DNA of 64,000 nucleotides from a virus, in IMG/VR virus record IMGVR_UViG_3300017729_000001, positions 26,430 to 90,429 of that record, one strand, 5' to 3'. Position 1 is the stretch's first letter. Each line of letters opens with the position of its first letter. The notes under the pieces were generated by a model. That model was not told the DNA's origin, ran no database searches, and worked only from the letters and a program-made list of their open reading frames with translations. Positions 41,296-50,614 of this stretch are shown here, one piece after another. The position numbers were made by a program, and so were the translations under genes.

Positions 41296-43343
41296 TATTC
41301 GTCCATTTTATATCTACAGAAACTGAATTGTTTCCTTTTTAGAAAGAATTTAAACACTGGGTCATTTACTTTCCAATTCACTCCTTTTACTGGTTCTTCA
41401 ACTTCTTTATCTCTCAACCATTCATCCATTATAAAAAAGGCAATTCGTTGTTTCGCTTTTCTTTTAAATTCTCTTTTGGTAGTGTCTCCAAATGCTTTCT
41501 TTTCTTCTTTTGAATATGACTTAACCTTTTTAGGCACTAGTGATATTTTATTCTCCAAAGCACTTTTGCTTTCCGATGGGTGTTTCTCCATATAAGCATC
41601 CACTATGGCATTCTTTAAGGTCTTTGCTCTATTCTTAGGCAAAGTTGAGTTATTACCACCCTTATCAGAATCTATATATCCAACACATCTAAATGTAGGA
41701 CACTCTGGATACTTTTCAATCATTGCTACTGCGTATTCAATATTTGCTTTATTTTCAGCAACTAATTCTTTTCTCAATTCTGGAAATTCTTTAATTTGAG
41801 TTTCCATTTTCTTATCCACTGTATCAGTAGCTGGTGGCCACTTTTCGTTCAAATCAATTAAATAATTTCTATTGTTGTCAAAGTACACCTCAGTTTGGTC
41901 ACCCTTTATCTTTTCCTTTTCGATTTTTATTTTTGGTGGTGGGTCATCAAAAAGAATTAAATTCCAATAATTATTTTCTTCAGTAGTTTTTGGAGCCTGA
42001 CTGTGAGCCTTTTCTACTCCTCTTGAAACTTGTATAGTTGTGACCCACTCAGCACTTCCATCGATGTATGTGAATCTGTGTTGTACTCCGTCAACGTAAA
42101 ATTCTTCATTAGTTGGCCAATAATGAATCTTATAACCCCTCTTCACAGGTCGCATCCCTTTTATTGTTATTGTTCCCTCTCTAGTAAATGGAAGATACAT
42201 ATTTGACTCAACCATATATCTTAAATCTTCCAGAGCCTTATCAAACATCTTCTTTCCACTACTTTGTTTCAAGAATGTAAGATAATTACTGACTTGTGAA
42301 TTAGGTTTTGAACCAAACACTTGAGCATACTCTTCAAAGAAAACTGCAGTCACATGAGCAAATATTTGACTTTCATCCGAAATAAATGAACCCTTTGGTA
42401 TTATTTGATACCAACTATAAATTGGACCATTGTACCATTTAAGGTCATCAGCTATTACATCAGTTGAAGAAATTGTACCTTGGTCCATGAGTAATGACCA
42501 CCCATTATAATCAAATGGTGCTCTTCTGGCATTAAAATAAAATTGGTCTCCAATAGTATCTCCCCAAAACTGCATCCATGGGTCTTGTGCAACTTTCTTT
42601 ATATAGTTTATCAAACTTCCTTGACTATTGGCAATAGAACTATCTGCTACTGTTTGAGCAAGTGACCATCTGTCTGCCCTCATTTTTATTATTTGCCAAA
42701 TTCCTTGAGCTGGTATCTTTTCTACATTTTTTATTGTTGGTGTAGGTTTCTTCAACACCTTGTCAGATTCAGTGTCTGTATAAATTGTAGTGTCTATTCC
42801 TAAATCTGTACTCCAATCATACGCAACAACTAAATTCTTAGGAATGGTGACTTCAGAATCGTCAGCAAGCACATATCCATTTTCATCTATCTTTCCAGCC
42901 TTTGCTAGTTTCCTTAGTTCTGTGAATCCAAGTCCAAATGAATAATCAAAGTGATGTTGTTCATTTCCTACTTTAAAATTACCACCCCATCTTAAACCAA
43001 ATTGCTTTCCTATCGCAGCAACCTTTTTTAACATTGACTTATTCCTAGTGAAACTTTTACCATTCCAAACATAGGTGTCCATTGCTAAGCCTAGCTCATG
43101 AGAACTATATCCAGGTGGTGACGCATATATTTTACTACGTCCAGCCAAGTAATCATTTCTTAATTCTGATTGGTGACTTCTTGAACGATAGCCTGAGTAA
43201 AATTTTAACTCCAACCCCTGGTTTCTACATGCTGTTTCCCAAGACAAAAAAAGTTGTCTCACTTTAGGATGTAACCCTTCACGTTGTCTTCCGTTGACAA
43301 AGCCACCCTTTATAAATTTTAAATTGTTATCTAGTGTGCTCAT
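41295..43343 (-). CDS. Baseplate hub fused to M15 peptidase and OmpA-like domain
   Basis: 682 residues with three parts. 1-150: M15/VanY-type D,D-carboxypeptidase or endopeptidase: YSGYRSRSHQSEL, SSHELGLAMDTY with Zn ligands His82 and Asp89, and NEQHHFDY with Glu128 and His131. 200-480: hub-like segment (PWMQFWGDTIGDQFYFNARR, APFDYNGWS). About 525-640: an OmpA-C-like peptidoglycan-binding domain (RCVGYIDSDKGGNN, LPKNRAKTLKNAIVD, KRKAKQRIAFFIM). The tail tip would thus both bind and cut the cell wall. It overlaps the spike gene by 1 base. Confidence 0.82.
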   Translation of the reverse strand: MSTLDNNLKFIKGGFVNGRQREGLHPKVRQLFLSWETACRNQGLELKFYSGYRSRSHQSELRNDYLAGRSKIYASPPGYSSHELGLAMDTYVWNGKSFTRNKSMLKKVAAIGKQFGLRWGGNFKVGNEQHHFDYSFGLGFTELRKLAKAGKIDENGYVLADDSEVTIPKNLVVAYDWSTDLGIDTTIYTDTESDKVLKKPTPTIKNVEKIPAQGIWQIIKMRADRWSLAQTVADSSIANSQGSLINYIKKVAQDPWMQFWGDTIGDQFYFNARRAPFDYNGWSLLMDQGTISSTDVIADDLKWYNGPIYSWYQIIPKGSFISDESQIFAHVTAVFFEEYAQVFGSKPNSQVSNYLTFLKQSSGKKMFDKALEDLRYMVESNMYLPFTREGTITIKGMRPVKRGYKIHYWPTNEEFYVDGVQHRFTYIDGSAEWVTTIQVSRGVEKAHSQAPKTTEENNYWNLILFDDPPPKIKIEKEKIKGDQTEVYFDNNRNYLIDLNEKWPPATDTVDKKMETQIKEFPELRKELVAENKANIEYAVAMIEKYPECPTFRCVGYIDSDKGGNNSTLPKNRAKTLKNAIVDAYMEKHPSESKSALENKISLVPKKVKSYSKEEKKAFGDTTKREFKRKAKQRIAFFIMDEWLRDKEVEEPVKGVNWKVNDPVFKFFLKRKQFSFCRYKMDE

Positions 43344-45007
43344 TATTCGCCCTCTTCTTCATTATCTGAACCTACTCCATCCTTGTTATGAATTGGTTCG
43401 TCTATTTCTACTTGAAATTGCGTTCTTCTGTCTCCATATGAATCGAAAACCTTAGATGGCATAACCTCTATGTTACACAATCTACTCATTAACAAGTTCA
43501 TTACATATCCTACATTTCTAGCATCTGTATTATACAATGTTTCAATTAATCCACTTGTTATTAATCGGTTGACTCCAAGACTTCCTAATGCTTCAACTTT
43601 ATTTAAAGTATTGACTTCATCACCTTGCCTTGGTATATCTACATTGTTGAATGCCGACTCATCATTGTCTGGATTGGAGTAACTTTTTTGAAAAAAGTAT
43701 GTCCCATCTTCAACCAACAGTTTCATACAATCTCTACCTGATACTTGTATAGTCACATCAGATGATTCAGCATTAAAACTTATTGTGTTCGTGTCAACCA
43801 TTCCAATCATTAAATTAGGTTTCCACTGTAGTTCTTCAACTGAGTGAAAAAAGTCATCTATGGCTGGTCTTGGTTGCCAAGAACCTTCATCAAATATATC
43901 CCTTCTTTCATCCATCCCTATAAAAATGACATCATTTTCCGCAACTAGATTTTTAAAAAAGAACTCAGACCTTTTTCCAAGAAAAGTTATTTGGTCATTA
44001 GCAGTACTATATTCATCATGCAAACTTACACTTCCATCGTATTGATTTGCTTGTGCTCTTTTTCCATACGTTTTATCTTGATTCTCATTTTGTTGTGCAT
44101 TAACTTCTTCAGCCCACTTTATTCTTTCTGTTTCATTCAAATCTCTAGTGGTCTGTGTTTTAAAAGCATAATTTTTTATTTTCTTTTCAAAGTAAGCATG
44201 ATAATGAGCATTACTTACAAACCAACTTCCTGAACCTGTTCCATATCCATCTTCACCTATCTCGCATGCTATATCTCCAATCACAGGTGCCAAGGTCAAA
44301 TTAAATTGCCCCCCAGCTTCAGTTTGATTGAGACTCATCTGTTGTATAAATGGAGTCAAATCGAATACTGATGTTGGATTGAATCCTTTGTCACCCATTA
44401 AAGACTTACACCAAATCCAAACTACAAGTTTTGGTGCTTCCTTTTGGGTCATATTATATTGGTCATTGTCTCCACCTGTTGAACCTTGCTTCACCCATCG
44501 TTCCGCAGTTTTGCGTTGTAAACTTCCGTCAGTATCTGTATAAGTGCCAAGAATATCCCAGAAACTGAATTCACTTCTGCTTCCTAATGTAGCTGAAAAC
44601 GCAAAGTTCTCGTCAGGAATGTTATCTGGTTCTTTCTGGTTCTTTAGTCTGAAATTATTTACTCTGTCGATTGGAGCAACTACATTGGTTTGATTCACCA
44701 ATATATCTCGTTGCAGGTTTGACGACTCAACGTGAACTATCAAAGGCCAAGGACATGGATAAACTTGGTTTATATCATCAGCATCCTTATCACCTGGCTC
44801 ACCATCCTTATCTATGAAGCCTGCCCTGAATTTTGTCTTATCATCATAAGCCTCAAATATAAGTTGTCGATTGCTTATGCCCTCATCATTCTCTACATCT
44901 AGCCATTCATTGACATCTTGGTTTATCTTGAAGAACTCTAAGACTTGACCAATGTTAGATGTCCATCCAGTTTCTCCATTATATGTTAGTTGTATAAATT
45001 TACTCAT
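43343..45007 (-). CDS. Baseplate hub protein (N-terminal half)
   Basis: 554 residues. Beta-rich with VTIQVSGRDCMKLLVEDGTY, the 'V.VsGRD..KLL' motif of gp27/XkdQ-type hubs, near residue 425. The C-terminus is acidic (SDNEEEGE). The next gene supplies further hub-like sequence plus enzyme domains, so the hub function appears to be split over two genes. Overlaps both neighbours by 1 base. Confidence 0.7.
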   Translation of the reverse strand: MSKFIQLTYNGETGWTSNIGQVLEFFKINQDVNEWLDVENDEGISNRQLIFEAYDDKTKFRAGFIDKDGEPGDKDADDINQVYPCPWPLIVHVESSNLQRDILVNQTNVVAPIDRVNNFRLKNQKEPDNIPDENFAFSATLGSRSEFSFWDILGTYTDTDGSLQRKTAERWVKQGSTGGDNDQYNMTQKEAPKLVVWIWCKSLMGDKGFNPTSVFDLTPFIQQMSLNQTEAGGQFNLTLAPVIGDIACEIGEDGYGTGSGSWFVSNAHYHAYFEKKIKNYAFKTQTTRDLNETERIKWAEEVNAQQNENQDKTYGKRAQANQYDGSVSLHDEYSTANDQITFLGKRSEFFFKNLVAENDVIFIGMDERRDIFDEGSWQPRPAIDDFFHSVEELQWKPNLMIGMVDTNTISFNAESSDVTIQVSGRDCMKLLVEDGTYFFQKSYSNPDNDESAFNNVDIPRQGDEVNTLNKVEALGSLGVNRLITSGLIETLYNTDARNVGYVMNLLMSRLCNIEVMPSKVFDSYGDRRTQFQVEIDEPIHNKDGVGSDNEEEGE

Positions 45008-46926
45008 CAGTTACCATTTTTTCTAACTCCTTTCGTCACAGGTGCGACAGGCATCGCACCGAAATCATTAGTTACATCAACCTTTACTGTATTTCCTGTG
45101 AAGAAATTTTCCATTGTCGTTCCTATTCCTGAAACTACTGCTTGTAAACCTGCCACTCCTTCACTAACTCCACCCATCATTACATCTGATTCAGCAGCAG
45201 CAAATGATTTGTTCAAACTTCCTTTCCTTGACTTATTAATTCCTTTGGCTCCAGACATCAACGCTGAAAAATCTCCTTGTCCTGACATAGCCTTTTCATA
45301 TATTTCCATATCAGCTTCAGATTGAGGATTGAAGAATGAATAAAGTAAATCATCTTGAGCCATTTGATTACCACCTGTGTAATCTCCAGCCATCTTCATA
45401 AATGAATTTATGTAATCTGGGTCATCTGAATTGAACCTTACGAATCTACGCAACTCAGCTGGATTATATGCTAACTCAGGATGAGCACGTTTTGCTGCCT
45501 CATACTTCATTAATTGCATATTGTCTCCACCTCCTTCACCTAGACCTTGAATTGTCTGTGATAAGAAATCTCCAGCCTTATCTCCCTTTTGAGAAAGTCC
45601 AATTGATTCAAATGCTGCCATCATTCTTAATGAAGCATCCACGTCAACTAAATCACGTTTGCTTCTTTGAATATTCATTAAGGTTTGAGTGGTTTGCATT
45701 TTCTCACCTAGTGTAGCCAAGTCACCCTCTTTCAGTGAACTTTCGTTTATAGATGTTAGGACATTTAACATGTCCAATGCTATATCGGTTGCCTCATTTG
45801 AATTGCCAGCCTTGGTGAATCTTTCAAATTGGTCGAATCCACTTACATCAGCACCATATGCTCTTTTGAATTCTAAATCTTCTTTTGTTCTATCTAATAT
45901 GTTTGGTCCAGCAATTCCTGTGCTCCTAGCTTTTGTTGCTGCTGCCTTTAGGAATTCATCTGGCCCCATACCAAGTGATGTTCCCATTCCTGTTCCACTA
46001 GTGGCTTGGTCAATCAAACTGAATCCTTGAACTGAACCTTGGTAACCTGAACCCCTCATGGCTCCAATTTCAGAACCAGCTTCAAATGTTTTACTAGACT
46101 GACTAAGTGCCGCATAAGCAATCGCAATAAGTCCAGCAGCAGCAGCTGCTTTTTTTCCACTTCCACCTGCCATTTGAACCGCAGTTGAGCCTGACTGTGC
46201 CATCGCACCCCCTAAATTACCGCCAGCCAATGCTCCACCTACTCCTAACGCACCAGCACCAGCAGCACCTAGTGGACCACCAGATGGACTCTTTCCATCG
46301 TTGACGTTATCCATCTCACGCATCCTAGCTTTATTTGCTTCTATTTTTGCGTTGATGTCGGCAACCTCATCTTCAGAACCAGCTGTAAGTTTTTGTTTCT
46401 GAAGGTCTTTATTTTCGGACACTAATGCGCCATACATTCCCCCTTTACCACCTTCTTCAAATTCCTTTTTATCTCTTTGGGCTTTCTCTCTCGTCAATTT
46501 ACGCTTATCAACCATCTCACGGACAATCAAACGTAAATGTCTGTTCATTTCCTTTTCAGCAGCAAGTATTTCTTTTTTCTCTGCTGCTCCCAAATCTTGT
46601 TGAGAGCCTGAAAACATTTCTTTTTGCTTATCAAACTGTTGCTGATTAATCTCTCCACTAGCAAATTTCTTTTCTTGTTCTCTGAAATCAGAAATATTTG
46701 CTTGTCTTGCTTCATTATACTCAGACCTGATTTGACTAGTTTGTTGTCCTAGTGCGCCTTGTGCTTCACGCTCAACAGTTCGTTTTTGGGCAGTTGGTGT
46801 CTTTTCTGAAAGGTTGTTTAACTCAGATACATCTCTTCCAAGTGCTTTTACTTTTTCACGCAGTCCATCTAATTGGCCACCCAATCCGTCATCCCTACCT
46901 CGTATATTAACATTAACATCAGCCAT
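45007..46926 (-). CDS. Tail tape measure protein
   Basis: 639 residues. N-terminal coiled coil (residues 10-200, rich in Glu/Lys/Gln), then a Gly/Ala-rich hydrophobic region (GPLGAAGAGALGVGGALAGG and AAAAAGLIAIAYAALSQSS) like the membrane-inserting segment of tape measures, then a long helical C-terminal half. At 639 residues it predicts a short tail, if length per residue is as in other phages (about 0.15 nm each, near 95 nm). It lies directly downstream of the tail chaperones, the usual order. Confidence 0.82.
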   Translation of the reverse strand: MADVNVNIRGRDDGLGGQLDGLREKVKALGRDVSELNNLSEKTPTAQKRTVEREAQGALGQQTSQIRSEYNEARQANISDFREQEKKFASGEINQQQFDKQKEMFSGSQQDLGAAEKKEILAAEKEMNRHLRLIVREMVDKRKLTREKAQRDKKEFEEGGKGGMYGALVSENKDLQKQKLTAGSEDEVADINAKIEANKARMREMDNVNDGKSPSGGPLGAAGAGALGVGGALAGGNLGGAMAQSGSTAVQMAGGSGKKAAAAAGLIAIAYAALSQSSKTFEAGSEIGAMRGSGYQGSVQGFSLIDQATSGTGMGTSLGMGPDEFLKAAATKARSTGIAGPNILDRTKEDLEFKRAYGADVSGFDQFERFTKAGNSNEATDIALDMLNVLTSINESSLKEGDLATLGEKMQTTQTLMNIQRSKRDLVDVDASLRMMAAFESIGLSQKGDKAGDFLSQTIQGLGEGGGDNMQLMKYEAAKRAHPELAYNPAELRRFVRFNSDDPDYINSFMKMAGDYTGGNQMAQDDLLYSFFNPQSEADMEIYEKAMSGQGDFSALMSGAKGINKSRKGSLNKSFAAAESDVMMGGVSEGVAGLQAVVSGIGTTMENFFTGNTVKVDVTNDFGAMPVAPVTKGVRKNGN

Positions 46927-47281
46927 TTGAATCTTTTTTTGGTTCTTCCTTTACTGTATTATATCTGCTAAGGTCAATGCTGTCGAAATCAACATCAATC
47001 TCTTTTTGCGATAATTTATTTTTTGAACCTGAAACGTCAGTTACATCTCTGTCTTTTTCAGCTGGGTCTTCATCTTCATCATCTGAATACCACTTCTTCA
47101 TTGCCTCAGCTTCATACCATTCGTAATACATTTGAATGAAATTAGCTTGACGATGTTCTTCGCTACCAAAAGAAATATTGTATTTCTTGCGCCACCAAAA
47201 GTCTATGGGCCACTTTTGATTCCAATTAAATATGAAATTGTGAACCTCTCTTTTGAGCTTATTTTTCTTCCTTTTCGCCAT
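46919..47281 (-). CDS. Tail assembly chaperone, second frame (T-like)
   Basis: 120 residues from ATG 47281; a longer frame to 47323 overlaps further with the first chaperone gene. WPIDFWWRKKYNISFGSEEH and FIQMYYEWYEAEAMKKWY are typical of the T-part of the gpG/gpGT chaperone pair of contractile-tail phages. A long acidic linker and tail follow. It may be made alone from ATG 47281, or as a fusion to the first chaperone through a frameshift in the AAAAA run near 47265; the reading-frame relation is +1 or -2, not the usual -1. Confidence 0.68.
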   Translation of the reverse strand: MAKRKKNKLKREVHNFIFNWNQKWPIDFWWRKKYNISFGSEEHRQANFIQMYYEWYEAEAMKKWYSDDEDEDPAEKDRDVTDVSGSKNKLSQKEIDVDFDSIDLSRYNTVKEEPKKDSNG

Positions 47282-47639
47282 CCTCTTCAATTTCTGATAA
47301 ATCGAAATTATAAAGGTCATCAACGATAGGCTTGTACCATTTCAGGAAATTATTTTTGAAGTCATTTATGACTTGCTTTGCCACGAATGGGTCTAACTCT
47401 CTCCAATTCTTAACCTTTAGGTCATGCTTTAATTCTGGGACTAGCACACTTAAATACGCTATGGCGTCAGCTAGGTCTAACGCATACATTTGCGTTCTTA
47501 AACCACCTAATGCCATGTCCACGTATCTTCCACCTGTGAAGGCTATCTTGAATGATTCGATGTCTTGGAGTTGTCCTACATTTGGAAACTGTACATCGTA
47601 CTCATTTCCACAAATTTCTACAATTGTTCTTTTTACCAT
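47259..47639 (-). CDS. Tail assembly chaperone, first frame (G-like)
   Basis: 126 residues. Alpha/beta protein with GQLQDIESFKIAFTGGRYVD and a helical domain ending in an acidic Glu/Lys tail (DLSEIEEDGEKEEK). Length and position, between tube and tape measure and overlapping the next frame, fit the G-like tail chaperone that coats the tape measure before tube assembly. A TATAAATA late-type box lies 17-24 bases upstream of its start. Confidence 0.68.
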   Translation of the reverse strand: MVKRTIVEICGNEYDVQFPNVGQLQDIESFKIAFTGGRYVDMALGGLRTQMYALDLADAIAYLSVLVPELKHDLKVKNWRELDPFVAKQVINDFKNNFLKWYKPIVDDLYNFDLSEIEEDGEKEEK

Positions 47640-47655
47640 TTTAAATTCAATTTAC

Positions 47656-47663
47656 TATTTATA
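47656..47663 (-). promoter_or_regulatory. T4-late-like promoter box TATAAATA
   Basis: The exact T4 late promoter box TATAAATA reads on the minus strand 17-24 bases before the chaperone ATG and directly after the T-run of the terminator at 47663-47696. It fits use by a gp55-type sigma. In AT-rich DNA chance occurrence is possible. Confidence 0.42.
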
Positions 47664-47696
47664 AAAAGAATGGTGAACTTTTTAGCCCACCATTCT
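47663..47696 (-). terminator. Rho-independent terminator
   Basis: Minus-strand stem GAATGGTG with CACCATTC, 12-base loop, then TTTTT. It separates the gene at 47725-48096 from the tail chaperone genes. ATAATAGTAA precedes it. Confidence 0.72.
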
Positions 47697-47724
47697 CATC
47701 TTTTACTATTATGAAAAATCAGAC

Positions 47725-48096
47725 TTATATAATCTCATCAATACCGCAACCAGCAGCAACTCTTCCAATTTGGAACTTAAATTCTCTAACCTCAATGCCG
47801 TCACTAAACTCTACATTTGGAAACGAACAAAGAAGACAGATTGTAACTGCTCCAACTGGATAGTTCTTTGAATCATCTCTTTCAACGAATACATTTGCTT
47901 GGTTATTAATTAATGAGTCCACTGCTAAAAGTCCGTGGTCAGTTTCTGGTATCAAAGCATACTTCGATTGAATCACGTTGTTTACGTGTAATAGTGCTTT
48001 AATATTTGTACAAACTGTTAAGTCTGTTGCTACTCCACCTTCAATCACCTGGACTGAAAGTTTCTTGTCTTCTCCTTGTTTGAATGTTGTTGCCAT
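47725..48096 (-). CDS. Tail-associated structural protein
   Basis: 123 residues, beta-rich, beginning MATTFKQGEDKKLSVQVIEGG and ending with two Cys (VAAGCGIDEII). Appears as a small beta-sandwich type protein. It lies between the tube gene and the tail chaperones and is followed by a terminator, as expected for an abundant virion component. No family recognised. Confidence 0.62.
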   Translation of the reverse strand: MATTFKQGEDKKLSVQVIEGGVATDLTVCTNIKALLHVNNVIQSKYALIPETDHGLLAVDSLINNQANVFVERDDSKNYPVGAVTICLLCSFPNVEFSDGIEVREFKFQIGRVAAGCGIDEII

Positions 48097-48135
48097 TTTT
48101 TCTCTTATTAAATATTATTTAAACCTTAACCATTT

Positions 48136-48621
48136 TTAAACTGGGAATAATACAGGTGTGATATATTCAAAATCAACATCACGTCCAGATATTTGTCCTT
48201 CAGAAATATCAAAACCCTCCTTAGTTGAGAATGCCCCTTTGATTGAAGCAAACACTTCCAAAAGTGGATAAATTATTCCTGTCGCTGGGTCTTGGTAATC
48301 TTTTACTTTCTTCATGATGTCAATATTGATTCCATCCTCTTGTAGAATCACAGTATCTACAAATTCTTGTAGAGTATTAACATTTCTCAACAACGCTGTC
48401 TTAATCAATTCATCTTGATTGTTAAACGTGATTGAGTAGAATCCAGCATTCAAAGTTCCACTCCATTCTAATGCTGGAAGCTCACTTGGTGCTAGTTCTC
48501 CAATTCCTTGAACACGTCCACGTCTTATATTTTCCGTGACTCTTATGTTCTTCATTTTACCTACTGCGATACCATTTACTTTGATAATCGCTAGAGGTGC
48601 TGTCATTACTTTTTCTGCCAT
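48136..48621 (-). CDS. Tail tube protein
   Basis: 161 residues. Compact, beta-rich, with APLAIIKVNGIAVGKMKNIR, then RVTENIRRGRVQGIGELAPS and a mid-domain TILQEDGINIDI-like strand. The length and the VQGIG..AP motif are typical of myovirus tube proteins, and it directly follows the sheath gene. An AGGAAA weak Shine-Dalgarno-like sequence precedes the ATG. Hundreds of copies form the tube along which DNA and injected proteins pass. Confidence 0.85.
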   Translation of the reverse strand: MAEKVMTAPLAIIKVNGIAVGKMKNIRVTENIRRGRVQGIGELAPSELPALEWSGTLNAGFYSITFNNQDELIKTALLRNVNTLQEFVDTVILQEDGINIDIMKKVKDYQDPATGIIYPLLEVFASIKGAFSTKEGFDISEGQISGRDVDFEYITPVLFPV

Positions 48622-48642
48622 TTTCCTTTACTTTTAATATTG

Positions 48643-50601
48643 TTAAGCACTTAAATTAGCGTCAAGCATAAACCCTGTAACAAATATCTTGTTTATTGGT
48701 CCATTAGGAACATATCCATACTTGACGTCATAATAGTCTTGAATCAGTCTCACAGTTACGTTCTTGAAATTAATAATCAAGTTGTCCGTTGAATCTGTTG
48801 CTGTCCTAGAAATCAAATAACTTTCAACAAATGACTTTACGTCAGCTGGTGTAATAGTTCCGATGTTGTTGCCAATAAATAAAGGTCTCATGTTTAAAAT
48901 AAGTTCTTTATTAAGTTGAGCAGCAATTCGCATAACAGAAATTTCAAATGAAGTTCCATCTGGATTAATCAATTGTGTATTTCGTTGTAGTGAGTTGATT
49001 CCTTGATTCACTACGTTTCCAATTCCAGGAACAAAACGATTATGAAGAACTCCACCCTGAAGTGCTTTCTCTCTTTCTTTTTGTCCTAATGGATGAATAA
49101 AGTCTGTCCAAATTAAATTCTTAAAAGTAATCGGTGTCTGAGGTTCAAGTCCACCTAAACGACCAACAACGTTGGCAGCATGGTATATCGCATCTAACTT
49201 CTCAAGTCCTACTCCGTTTCCAATTATAGGTCTTTTAACTCCACTATGTACCACTGTAACATCAGATGAGTCATAATACTTAGCAACATCAATCGAACTA
49301 TCAGGTGAACCTTCAAATTTGGTAATGTCTTTTCCTCCACCTACAATCATAAACTTGTCCATTTCAGCATCATTCTGAATATGGTTCCAAATTTTAGTAT
49401 TTTGAGTTCCAGCAGCATCAGCACCCCATCTATCGGCTAAAAAGAATGTATTATCTAATTCCTTTATTGCTTCTAGTGTAGCATCTAAATCATCAGCAGC
49501 ATAATCTGTCGCCCCATTCTGAGCAAGGTTTGGGCTTGAGTAGTTTGTTAAATCTACAGAATCTACAGCACCAGTACCATTAATTTGCCATGAGTCAGAA
49601 TCTAGTTCAAACCTCGCTGAAAAAGCAAAGTCAGTTTTACACCACTGAATCAATTCGTCAATATTGTCAAATTCTAACGATGTAGCAATCAAGTTTGGAG
49701 CAGATTGACTAGTGGTCAATCCTGATATTTCGTTTCCAGCCATCGAAAGTCCTCTATATGTACCCTCGTAAAATTCAATCATGAATTTCGTTGGATCATT
49801 TTCTCCTTGTAGCATTCTTGCGCCATATCCTGTAGCTAGTTGAACTCCATCAACACCTCCTGAAAAACCAGTGATAGTTGAAGTCACAGTTCCAGTCAAA
49901 GCTGTAGTCAATACAAATGAGTTACCACCTGAACCTACACCTGGCGTTGATACAACAATTACTTCTCCACCTTGTTCGTATGCCGTGAATCCTGAACCAG
50001 CAGAATTTATATCAGCAATAATTGCTGCTCTTAAATCAGCAGCTGAGGCTGTCGTTGTCGTAAACACACCTGATAATATACTTGTACCACCTACTAATAC
50101 ATCAACAGTATCTCCAATTGTAATCGGTGCTAAGAAATCAATCTTACCCTTTGCTACTGTTTCGTCAAGTAAACCATTAGAGCCTGCGCCCTCATTTTTG
50201 GTTAGTATCTTTACATAACCTCCATTACCACCTCCACCTAAATAGGTGAACTCAATCTCAGCTGGTGTAGTTTCACAAGCACGTACAATATGTACAGTCT
50301 CTGGTCCACTAGCACCTGAGGCTGGTGTAAATATATACTGAGCTAAATCGTATAACAACCCTCCACGTACAAATTCTTGGAAATCGTTGACATCTTGGAA
50401 CGAATAAACCGAACCAAGCCCATCAGCAAGTTGTCCTTTAATACCTGAGCCACCGCCATAGCCTTCACCTGACCCTGTGTCAATTATACATACATTCCCA
50501 AATGAGAAAGTGCTTGGCTGAGCTGGAATTCCACTCTTGACTTGAGCATAAACCCCTGGCTCAATTATCTTTTTTCCGCCAAAATTTACTATTGTTGCCA
50601 T
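48643..50601 (-). CDS. Contractile tail sheath protein
   Basis: 652 residues, typical length. MATIVNFGGKKIIEPGVYAQ at the N-terminus is the classical sheath beginning; the C-terminal domain has HPLGQKEREKALQGGVLHNR, VPGIGNVVNQGINSLQRNTQ and the strand-helix ISVMRIAAQLNKELILNM, used in sheath-sheath and sheath-tube contacts. Central inserted beta domain (about 120-260, Gly/Thr-rich). It establishes the myovirus type. The tube gene follows 21 bases downstream. Confidence 0.95.
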   Translation of the reverse strand: MATIVNFGGKKIIEPGVYAQVKSGIPAQPSTFSFGNVCIIDTGSGEGYGGGSGIKGQLADGLGSVYSFQDVNDFQEFVRGGLLYDLAQYIFTPASGASGPETVHIVRACETTPAEIEFTYLGGGGNGGYVKILTKNEGAGSNGLLDETVAKGKIDFLAPITIGDTVDVLVGGTSILSGVFTTTTASAADLRAAIIADINSAGSGFTAYEQGGEVIVVSTPGVGSGGNSFVLTTALTGTVTSTITGFSGGVDGVQLATGYGARMLQGENDPTKFMIEFYEGTYRGLSMAGNEISGLTTSQSAPNLIATSLEFDNIDELIQWCKTDFAFSARFELDSDSWQINGTGAVDSVDLTNYSSPNLAQNGATDYAADDLDATLEAIKELDNTFFLADRWGADAAGTQNTKIWNHIQNDAEMDKFMIVGGGKDITKFEGSPDSSIDVAKYYDSSDVTVVHSGVKRPIIGNGVGLEKLDAIYHAANVVGRLGGLEPQTPITFKNLIWTDFIHPLGQKEREKALQGGVLHNRFVPGIGNVVNQGINSLQRNTQLINPDGTSFEISVMRIAAQLNKELILNMRPLFIGNNIGTITPADVKSFVESYLISRTATDSTDNLIINFKNVTVRLIQDYYDVKYGYVPNGPINKIFVTGFMLDANLSA

Positions 50602-50614
50602 TCAATTAAATTTT

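Noticed and set aside
45990-46130. Plus-strand ORFs throughout the window
   Set aside because: All plus-strand frames are antisense to supported minus-strand genes or lie in AT-rich gaps, and none shows a recognisable domain. The window is single-stranded in its coding.
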